Origin: Halopenitus persicus
GTDB taxonomy: Archaea > Halobacteriota > Halobacteria > Halobacteriales > Haloferacaceae
Length of the DNA: 64,000 nucleotides
Direction of reading: 5' to 3'
Assembly (NCBI RefSeq): GCF_900107205.1
Contig: NZ_FNPC01000003.1
Coordinates: forward strand, 124,001 to 188,000
Shown here: positions 55,030 to 61,572 of the stretch, in pieces
Layout: the number at the start of each line of letters is the position of its first letter
Numbering within the stretch: the first letter of the stretch is position 1
Program-made: the position numbers and the translations under genes
The notes under the pieces: generated by a model
What the model saw: the letters and a program-made list of their open reading frames with translations, nothing else
What the model was told of the DNA's origin: nothing
Databases searched by the model: none

Positions 55030-55429
55030 GGTGATGTGGCAGGCTCGAACGCGGATCGAACCCGGCGGACCGGCGGTCGTGTCGCTCGGATTCGAACCAC
55101 GTTCAGTTATCCTGCCTTACTTCGACTTATGTATTAATTCTTTCCCATCGCCACGTATTCTCCGGTACTTTGCTCCCTCCCGATCGCCGTTTCCGCCGCG
55201 ACACGTGCGTCACCGTGTGACTGTTTGATCACTCTCGCCGGTTATTACACGCTTACCGTTGTAAGTTCATTCCATTCCGCCCGACAGATGAATAAAAGTT
55301 CAAAATATCCTCGTACTCGATACGTCGTCCCGATTTATCTCCCTCTCTTGGATAGAAATTCAGGACTCCGACGTGCCCGGACGGAATCGATCCGGGATCG
55401 TGGATCCGCTGCCGCTCAACGGCCGCCGG
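55030..55429. other. Intergenic interval before the Lrp gene
   Basis: These 400 bases separate the Lrp gene start from the end of the HDAC-family gene. The Lrp promoter must lie in it, but no strong TATA box sits at 25-30 nt. AT-rich stretches occur at 55125-55145 and 55285-55315. No gene is supported. Confidence 0.4.
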
Positions 55430-56548
55430 TCACGCGAGCGTCGGCCAGAACTCCGCGTGGTGGTCGACGGCGTCCGCCACGGCGCGACGCGCGGAGTCGA
55501 CGTCCTCGTCGATCCAGGCGAGCGGGTCCGCCACGTCGGAGTCGATCCCGAGCGCGCCCTCGAGCACGCCGAGGGTCGCGTACGCGAGGTGGCTCACCTG
55601 ATAGCCGCCCTCCTGGACGATCGCCAGGTTCCCGCCGGCGTGTGCGTCCGCGAGCGCGGCGATCCGCGCGCCGAGGGTCTCGAACCCGGCCTTGGTGACG
55701 ACGTTCCGCCCGAGCGGGTCGACCGTTCCCGGGTCCTGGCCGGCGCTGACGAGCAGCAGGTCGGGGTCGTACGCCTCGAGGACGGGGGCGACGATCCGGT
55801 CGAGAACGAGTTCGTATCCCTCGTCGCCGGTGCCGGGCGGCAGCGGCACGTTCACGTTGTATCCAGTTCCGTCGCCGGTGCCGACCTCGTCGAGGTTCCC
55901 CGTCTGCGGGTGATGCTCGGGGTCCCACGACCGGTGGTCGTTGTGGATCCCGACCACGCAGACGTCCTCGCGGTCGTAGAAACACTCCTGGGTCCCGTTG
56001 CCGTGGTGGACGTCCCAGTCGACGACCGCCACCCGGTCGACGTCGCGCGTGGCCAGCACGTGGTCGGCCGCGACGGCGACGTTGTTGAGATAGCAGAACC
56101 CGTCGGCCCGGTCGGGCTGGGCGTGGTGCCCGCTCGGCCGCACCAGGGCGTACGGGACGTCGTCGTCCGGCGTCGAGAGGGCGTGCTCGGCGGCGCTGCG
56201 GGCGGCGCCCGCCGCGTGGCGCGCGGCCCGGTAGGTGTGTTCGTTCGCGCCAGTCTCGGCGGTGAGCCGGCCGCCGCCCTGCTCGCAGAACGCCCGCAGT
56301 TCCTCGAGATAGGACGGCTCGTGCGTTCGCGTGAGCTGGTCGCGGGTCGCCGGGTCGGGCTCGACCCACTCGATCCGGTCGGGGATCTCCGTCCGGAGGA
56401 TCCGGTTCACGTTCCGCATCCGCTCGGGCCGGTCGGGGTGCGGCTCGCGGTAGGCGAGACGCCCCGTCCACTCGGCCTCGTTTTCGCCGGCGGGGTGGTC
56501 GTGTGCGAGGAAGCTGTCGTGCCAGAACGCGGTCGCGGTGCGCATCAT
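55430..56548 (-). CDS. Histone-deacetylase-fold amidohydrolase (acetylpolyamine-deacetylase type)
   Basis: A 372-residue zinc hydrolase. VRPSGHHAQPDRADGFCYLN contains the two active-site His. VVDWDVHHGNGTQECFYD (about residue 175) has the Asp/His zinc ligands, SAGQDPGTVDPLG the second Asp, and VQEGGYQ the catalytic Tyr. An Arg/Asp loop near residues 20-45 resembles acetylpolyamine amidohydrolases. In archaea the substrate may be an acetylated small amine or acetyl-lysine. In this cluster an N-acetyl-diamine (acetyl-diaminobutyrate or acetylpolyamine) is the natural guess. Two start ATGs are adjacent. Confidence 0.88.
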   Translation of the reverse strand: MMRTATAFWHDSFLAHDHPAGENEAEWTGRLAYREPHPDRPERMRNVNRILRTEIPDRIEWVEPDPATRDQLTRTHEPSYLEELRAFCEQGGGRLTAETGANEHTYRAARHAAGAARSAAEHALSTPDDDVPYALVRPSGHHAQPDRADGFCYLNNVAVAADHVLATRDVDRVAVVDWDVHHGNGTQECFYDREDVCVVGIHNDHRSWDPEHHPQTGNLDEVGTGDGTGYNVNVPLPPGTGDEGYELVLDRIVAPVLEAYDPDLLLVSAGQDPGTVDPLGRNVVTKAGFETLGARIAALADAHAGGNLAIVQEGGYQVSHLAYATLGVLEGALGIDSDVADPLAWIDEDVDSARRAVADAVDHHAEFWPTLA

Positions 56549-56626
56549 TTCGGCGGCACGGCCGGCGGTTTCCTCAATCTTTCGGCCGGCGGGCCGGCGG
56601 GATCCCCGACCACTTCGATCCTCGGA

Positions 56627-57616
56627 TTATGAGGTATCGATGAGGTCGAAGGACGTCCCGGCGTCCGCGTCCGTGGCCGCCTCGTAGGTGACGCGTGCGG
56701 CGGCGACGTCCTGGATCGCCAGGCCGGTGGAGTCGAAGACCGTGATCCCGTCGTCGTCGGTTCGGCCGGCTTTCTTGCCGGCGACGATCTCGCCGATCTC
56801 CGCGTAGATGTGGGGATCCGCGATCTCCCCACGCCCGTACGGGACGTTGATCTCTCCCGAGTGAGTGGTCTGATCGTGGTCGTCGATCGTCAGCTTCGCG
56901 GCCTCCAGTACCGCGGTCTCGAGCTCCTGCTTGCCCTCGGCGTCGGCGCCCATCGCGTTGATGTGGGTGTGCTCGCCCACGTCATCGAGGCTCACGATCG
57001 GGTCGCGGACGGGCGTGACCGTCGAGAGGACGTCGCAGGAGGCGGCCTCGGCGATCGACCCCTCGCGGACGTCGAACTCCCCGGAGAAGTGGTCGATGAA
57101 GCGCCGGACGCGCTCGTCGTCGAGGTCGCTGACGACGATCTCCGTGATCGGTCGCACCTCGGCGATCGCCTCGACCTGCGTGTACGACTGGATGCCCGCC
57201 CCCACGATCCCCAGCGTCGACGCGTCCTCGACCGCCAGGTGGTCGGTCGCGACCGCCGCCGCGGCGCCGGTGCGCTGCATCGTCAGCGCCGTCCCGTCCA
57301 TGATCGACAGCGGGAGCGCCGTCTCCGGGTCCGAGTAGATCATCGTCCCCATCACGGTGGGGAGGTCGTGCTTCTCGGGATTGTCCGGGTGGACGTTGAC
57401 CCACTTGATCCCGGCGGCGTCCCAGTCGCCGGCGTCCATGTACGCCGGCATCGATCGGAAGTCGCCGTTGTATCGCTCCAGCTCGACGTAGGACTTGGCC
57501 GGCATCTGGACGCTGCCGCGCTCGTAGGCCGCGAAGGCTTCCTCGACGGCGGGGATGACGTCGGTCATCCGGGCATACGTTTCGACGTCCTCGCTGGACA
57601 GCAACAGGACTGACAT
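56627..57616 (-). CDS. Ornithine cyclodeaminase/mu-crystallin family protein (EutC-like)
   Basis: A 329-residue NAD(P)-binding enzyme. GIKWVNVHPDNPEKHDLPTV and SIMDGTALTMQRTGAAAAVA are substrate-binding blocks, GIVGAGIQSYTQVEAIAEV is the Rossmann motif, and NAMGADAEGKQEL holds the catalytic Asp. The family covers ornithine cyclodeaminase, archaeal alanine dehydrogenase, ketimine reductase and EutC of ectoine utilisation; sequence alone does not choose. It is 78 bp upstream of the HDAC-family gene on the same strand, so they may be co-transcribed. Confidence 0.86.
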   Translation of the reverse strand: MSVLLLSSEDVETYARMTDVIPAVEEAFAAYERGSVQMPAKSYVELERYNGDFRSMPAYMDAGDWDAAGIKWVNVHPDNPEKHDLPTVMGTMIYSDPETALPLSIMDGTALTMQRTGAAAAVATDHLAVEDASTLGIVGAGIQSYTQVEAIAEVRPITEIVVSDLDDERVRRFIDHFSGEFDVREGSIAEAASCDVLSTVTPVRDPIVSLDDVGEHTHINAMGADAEGKQELETAVLEAAKLTIDDHDQTTHSGEINVPYGRGEIADPHIYAEIGEIVAGKKAGRTDDDGITVFDSTGLAIQDVAAARVTYEAATDADAGTSFDLIDTS

Positions 57617-57933
57617 ACCACCGGGTCTCGGGTCTAGGATAATAAAACCAATTATTTCGGAAACGTTGGCTCCCGTTTCATCGACGATCGTCTCGTTAGA
57701 TCCTATCCGACTACACCGGCAGCGGATCCGCGATTGCCCGCCCGGCCGCCGCCCGACCGTCGCCCTGCCGCCGCCCGATGTCAGTTGGTTCGGTGGTGGA
57801 CGCTGACGATCAACCCGATGCCGAACTGAACGAGGCCGGATCGCGCGCTGGCGGTCGGTTCACGCCGTCACGACGCCGTTCCGCGACCGACGGCACAACT
57901 AATATATAGTATGACCGTGAAGGATTTACTCGG
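57617..57933. other. Divergent promoter interval
   Basis: These 317 bases hold the divergent promoters of the cyclodeaminase-family gene (minus) and the aminotransferase (plus, TATA AATATATAG at 57901-57909). The rest is GC-rich with no supported gene; an 8-codon frame at 57911-57937 is discussed as rejected. Confidence 0.45.
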
Positions 57934-59262
57934 ATGAGCTCCGATCAAACCGCACGACAGTTGGCTAACGATCCAGATTGGATCCCCCACTGGTACGATC
58001 CGGACGGCGACAGCGCCCCGATAACCGACGGCGAGGGCGCGCGCATCATCGACGACGAGGGCGAGTCGTACCTCGACTTCATCGCGTCGCTCTACTGCGT
58101 CAACGCCGGCCACGACAACCAGGCGATCATCGACGCGGTCAAAGAGCAGCTCGACCACATCCCGTACGTCTCCTCGGGCAAGGAGAACGACACGCGGACG
58201 GAGCTTGCACGCCGGCTGGCCGAGGTCTCCCCGGATCCGCTCACCGACGTCGTCTTCTCGGTGTCGGGCAGCGAGGCGAACGAGCTGGCCGTCCAGTACG
58301 CCCGCGAGTACCGCGACGCCCCGAAGGTCCTGACCCGATGGCAGTCCTACCACGGCAGCACCTACGGGACCGCCGCGCTGACCGCCGACCCGAGCACGCG
58401 GAACAACGTCAGCTCCCACGCCGCCGTGACCGGCTCCGGCAAGTTCCTGCCGCCCCTCCCGTCGGTGTTCGACGCCGAGGGGGAGGAGCTCGCCGAGCAG
58501 GCGGCCAACCACGTGGAGTACGTGATCCGCAACGAGGGTCCCGACTCCGTGGCCGCCATCCTGATGGAGCCGGTGGCCGGATCCAGCGGCGCCTACCCCG
58601 CCCCGGAGGGGTACTTCGAGCGCCTGCGGGAGATCTGTGATAAGTACGGGATCCTGCTCATCGCCGACGAGGTGATCGCGGGGTTCGGTCGCTGCGGCGA
58701 GATGTTCGCGATGCAGGACGAGGGCGTCGACCCGGACATGATCTCGTTCGCGAAGGGCGTGACGAGCGCGTACGTCCCGCTCGCCGGCGTCCTGATGCGG
58801 AAGGACATCGCCGACGAGATCCGCGAGGACGGCACCGAGGTCGGGCAGACCTTCGCGGGGCACCCGCTGGGCTGTGCCGCCGGGCTCGCCGCGATCGACG
58901 AGTACGAGAGCCACCTCATCGAAAACGGTCGGGAGATGTCCGAACTGCTGGAGGAGGGCCTCCACGACCTCGTGGACCGGTACGACGAGATCTCACACGT
59001 CCACGGCAAGGGGCTCCTGTGGGGCATCGTGGTGGAGAACCCCGAGACCGGCGAGGAGTTCGCGAACTCCTGGGTCGACGGCGGCGACGTCGACAACCCC
59101 GTCAGCGAGGTCGTCGGCGAGGCCAAGGATCGCGGCGTCCTCGTGGGGCTCGGACGGCCGGATTACCAGATCACGCTCTCCCCGCCGCTGTGCATCGACG
59201 AGGACGACGTCCAGGAGGCGCTCGACGCGCTCGACGAGTCGTTCGCCGCCGTCTTCGAATAG
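57934..59262 (+). CDS. Class III PLP-dependent aminotransferase
   Basis: A 442-residue fold-type I enzyme. The PLP Lys is Lys274 in ISFAKGVTSAYVPLAGV and the cofactor Asp lies in LLIADEVIAGFGRCGEM. The GVTSAYVPL version is typical of omega-amino acid aminotransferases (beta-alanine, taurine, GABA, diaminobutyrate). In an ectoine model it matches DoeD (diaminobutyrate transaminase); in a polyamine model PuuE/GabT. A TATA element about 30 nt upstream suggests a leaderless mRNA. The last seven codons and the stop are the first unit of a 21-bp tandem repeat. Confidence 0.92.
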   Translation: MSSDQTARQLANDPDWIPHWYDPDGDSAPITDGEGARIIDDEGESYLDFIASLYCVNAGHDNQAIIDAVKEQLDHIPYVSSGKENDTRTELARRLAEVSPDPLTDVVFSVSGSEANELAVQYAREYRDAPKVLTRWQSYHGSTYGTAALTADPSTRNNVSSHAAVTGSGKFLPPLPSVFDAEGEELAEQAANHVEYVIRNEGPDSVAAILMEPVAGSSGAYPAPEGYFERLREICDKYGILLIADEVIAGFGRCGEMFAMQDEGVDPDMISFAKGVTSAYVPLAGVLMRKDIADEIREDGTEVGQTFAGHPLGCAAGLAAIDEYESHLIENGREMSELLEEGLHDLVDRYDEISHVHGKGLLWGIVVENPETGEEFANSWVDGGDVDNPVSEVVGEAKDRGVLVGLGRPDYQITLSPPLCIDEDDVQEALDALDESFAAVFE

Positions 59263-59388
59263 TTGGTCGCCGTCTTCGAGTAATTCGCCGCCGTCTTCGA
59301 ATAGTTGGTCGCCGTCTTCGAGTAATTCGCCGCCGTCTTCGAATAGTTGGTCGCCGTCTTCGAATAGTTCGCCGCTGCCTGCGAGCAA
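59242..59388 (+). repeat. 21-bp tandem repeat copying the gene end and stop codon
   Basis: Seven 21-bp units start at 59242, 59263, 59284, 59305, 59326, 59347 and 59368. The first is the true gene end (FAAVFE plus TAG). The next five each end in an in-frame TAG or TAA, alternating TTCGCCGCC and TTGGTCGCC beginnings (42-bp dimer). The seventh is decayed. Confidence 0.9.
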
Positions 59389-59415
59389 TCCGGCCGACTT
59401 GACCTCGTTTTCCCG

Positions 59416-60045
59416 CTACGGTTCGCAGTACGCCGCGAAGTTCTCCAGCACCGCCGTCGCGTTACACTCCGCGAAGGTGTGGTCGCCGTCGGACCAGTCG
59501 CTGGGCCGGTCGCGCACGCGCTCGGTGAACTCCGGATGGAACTGGACGGTCCAGACCGGCGCGTCGACGTGTCGGGTGCAGAAGTAGTCGTTGTACTCGG
59601 TCTCGGCGATCGGCTCCATCCCCTCGCCGGGCTCGACGACGAGGTCGGAGTGGAGGACCGGAACGACCGGATTCACGCCCGCCAGGATCGTGTCGTCCGC
59701 GTCGAGCGTGCGCATCTCGACGAAGGTCGCCCGCCGGCGGTCCTCGATCACGTCGCCGCCGAGCGCGTAGTTGACCAGCTGGTGGCCGAAACAGACGCCC
59801 AAAAGCGGGATCGATTCCTCGAGACAGCGCCGCACGAGCTCCATCTGCGTCTCGAACCAGGGGTAGCCGTCCTCGTAGACGCTCGCGGTGCTGCCGCTCA
59901 CGATCACGCCGTCGAACGCCGAGAGCGGGGGCGTCTCGGGGTCCTCGGCGTAGACGTGGTACTCGCTGTCGGGCGTGAACTCGGCGATCTCCGGGCCGAG
60001 ATACCGATACTCCGGGTTCACTTCGTCGTCGAGGACGAGGATCAT
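59416..60045 (-). CDS. Class I glutamine amidotransferase-like protein
   Basis: A 209-residue GATase with the triad Cys in LGVCFGHQLVNYALGG and His/Glu in VQFHPEFTERV. A GMP-synthase-type amidotransferase domain without synthetase. The divergent partner is a glutamine-synthetase-like ligase. In bacteria a ligase (PuuA) and a gamma-glutamyl hydrolase (PuuD) work in sequence, so this protein could remove a gamma-glutamyl group; alternatively it could supply ammonia. The start ATG 60045 lies 27 nt from an AT-rich box. Confidence 0.82.
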   Translation of the reverse strand: MILVLDDEVNPEYRYLGPEIAEFTPDSEYHVYAEDPETPPLSAFDGVIVSGSTASVYEDGYPWFETQMELVRRCLEESIPLLGVCFGHQLVNYALGGDVIEDRRRATFVEMRTLDADDTILAGVNPVVPVLHSDLVVEPGEGMEPIAETEYNDYFCTRHVDAPVWTVQFHPEFTERVRDRPSDWSDGDHTFAECNATAVLENFAAYCEP

Positions 60046-60066
60046 CGACCGAACCTCTCATCCGGA

Positions 60067-60082
60067 GAAAGATAAATTATTG
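60067..60082. promoter_or_regulatory. Shared bidirectional TATA region
   Basis: AAAGATAAATTATTGT lies 27 nt before the amidotransferase ATG on the minus strand, and about 50 nt before the mini-ORF on the plus strand. Only one clear AT-rich box exists between the two divergent genes, so they probably share promoter elements. Confidence 0.5.
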
Positions 60083-60124
60083 TACCTCGACCGCAACCCA
60101 CATCCAGACGGTGGCAGACACCCA

Positions 60125-60193
60125 ATGAGACGATCTACCATACAGCGAACGATCCGCGAGGAACCCGACCACCGGGGGGCGATGCTCGAATGA
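60125..60193 (+). CDS. 22-codon mini-ORF overlapping the ligase start
   Basis: The frame MRRSTIQRTIREEPDHRGAM ends two codons later at TGA within ATGA, where the ATG is the ligase start. GGGGGGCGAT, a possible ribosome-binding site for the ligase, lies inside it. It is basic and unlike the acidic proteome, so it may be a leader peptide or non-coding. It repeats the arrangement seen before tctB. Confidence 0.3.
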   Translation: MRRSTIQRTIREEPDHRGAMLE

Positions 60194-61506
60194 GCGACGC
60201 GGCAGACCGGATGGTCGAGACGATCGAGGACCCGGCGATCGACCACGTCTTCGTCGAGTTCGCGGACATCAACGGGATCTCCCGGTCGAAGCAGCTCACC
60301 GCGGACGCCTTCCTCGAGAAGTGGGCGGACGGACTCGCGATGAACCTCGTGCTGCTGGCCCAGACGCCGCGCAACCACGTCCCGGAGGGATCCGGACTCG
60401 GCGCCGAGATCGGACACGCCGACGGCACCGTTCACCCGATCCCGGAGACGACGATGCGGCTCCCCTGGCGCGAGAACGCCGTCCGGGTCCTGTGCACGTT
60501 CTTCCACGAGGACGAGCGATTGGCGTGCTCGCCGCGGGCGGTCCTCGAGTCGGTGCTTGCGGCCAACGACTTCGGGTTCGACTTCTATGCTGGCAGCGAG
60601 CTGGAGTTCTACCTCCTCGAGGAGGGCCCCGGCGGCGAGTACCTCTCCGCGACGGACGACAACCACGAGTGCGTCTCGTGGGCGACCGAGGAGGTCGCCG
60701 ACTTCTACGACCGGCTCGTCGAGTGGGCCGACGGCTACGGGATCGACCTCACCGCGCTTCACCACGAGCACGGAGCCGGCCAGCTCGAGGTGCTGTTCGA
60801 CTACGGCCGCCCGCTCGCGCAGGCGGACACGACCTTCGACTTCAAGCGGCTCGTCAAGCAGGTCGGTCGCAGCTTCGACCAGTGGCCGACGTTCATGGCC
60901 AAGCCCTTCGCCGACCGGTCGGGCAGCGGCTACCACCTCCACGTGAGCGCGTTCGACGACGCGGAGAACGTCTTCGCGGCCGACGCGAGTGACGCGGACG
61001 GAACCCTCTCCGAGCGCGGTCGGCACTTCGTCGGCGGGCTGATGGAACACGCCGACGCGCTGGCCGCGCTCGGGACGCCGAGCATCAACGGCTTCAAGCG
61101 GTTCGAGCCGAACTCGTTCGCGCCCTACACCGCCTCCTGGGGGTACGACAACCGGATGACCGCGGTCCGCGTTCCGCCGGGAGTCGTCCGGCCGGAGAAC
61201 CGGATCGCCAGCGCCGACGCCAACCCCTACCTCGTCATCGCGGGGACGATCGCCGCGGGCCTCGACGGACTGCGGCGCGAGCTGGAGCCCCCGGCGCCGA
61301 CCGAGGGCGACCCGACCGGCGACCGGCCGGAGCTCCCGCGCTCGCCGGAGGTCGCGCTGCGGGCGCTGGAAACCGACGACGCGATGGTCGATCTGCTCGG
61401 CGAGGACGTCGTCCGCGTCTATGCGGCCTCCAAACGGCGCGAACTGCAGGCCTTTCGGGACCACGTCACCGACTGGGAGCGCGACCAGTACGTGAAGACG
61501 GTCTAG
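60190..61506 (+). CDS. Glutamine-synthetase-family ligase (gamma-glutamylamine synthetase-like)
   Basis: A 438-residue GS-fold protein. Blocks seen are FYAGSELEFYLLEEG (metal Glu), HHEHGAGQLEVLFDY, SGSGYHLHVSAF (His) and NGFKRFEPNSFAPYTASWGY with the Arg-rich RMTAVRVPPG. The NxFKRFxPxSFAP version is more like GlnA3/PuuA-type gamma-glutamyl-amine ligases than the housekeeping enzyme. Members of that group attach glutamate to putrescine, other polyamines or ethanolamine. Its place beside a GATase, an aminotransferase and a kinase/phospho-lyase fusion supports amine catabolism. Ammonia assimilation remains possible. Confidence 0.84.
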   Translation: MSDAADRMVETIEDPAIDHVFVEFADINGISRSKQLTADAFLEKWADGLAMNLVLLAQTPRNHVPEGSGLGAEIGHADGTVHPIPETTMRLPWRENAVRVLCTFFHEDERLACSPRAVLESVLAANDFGFDFYAGSELEFYLLEEGPGGEYLSATDDNHECVSWATEEVADFYDRLVEWADGYGIDLTALHHEHGAGQLEVLFDYGRPLAQADTTFDFKRLVKQVGRSFDQWPTFMAKPFADRSGSGYHLHVSAFDDAENVFAADASDADGTLSERGRHFVGGLMEHADALAALGTPSINGFKRFEPNSFAPYTASWGYDNRMTAVRVPPGVVRPENRIASADANPYLVIAGTIAAGLDGLRRELEPPAPTEGDPTGDRPELPRSPEVALRALETDDAMVDLLGEDVVRVYAASKRRELQAFRDHVTDWERDQYVKTV

Positions 61507-61572
61507 GGATCCCTTCGGCGCACGGGAAACATTCAGTATGGTTCCTTTCGTTGGAACGCGTAGAGAAGACTC

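Noticed and set aside
55225-55698. 157-codon frame MITLAGYYTL... running into the HDAC-family gene
   Set aside because: The second half is Arg-rich antisense of a real gene and there is no domain.
57911-57937. 8-codon frame MTVKDLLG ending in ATGA at the aminotransferase start
   Set aside because: It imitates the coupled mini-ORFs, but the TATA box at 57901-57909 predicts transcription starting near 57931, after its ATG.
59242-59388. Possible CRISPR array
   Set aside because: Units are directly adjacent with no spacers and no cas genes are near; they are copies of the gene end.
59416-60045. Calling the GATase the GMP synthase amidotransferase subunit
   Set aside because: Motifs are compatible, but its divergent partner and neighbours are amine-metabolism genes and no purine gene is near.
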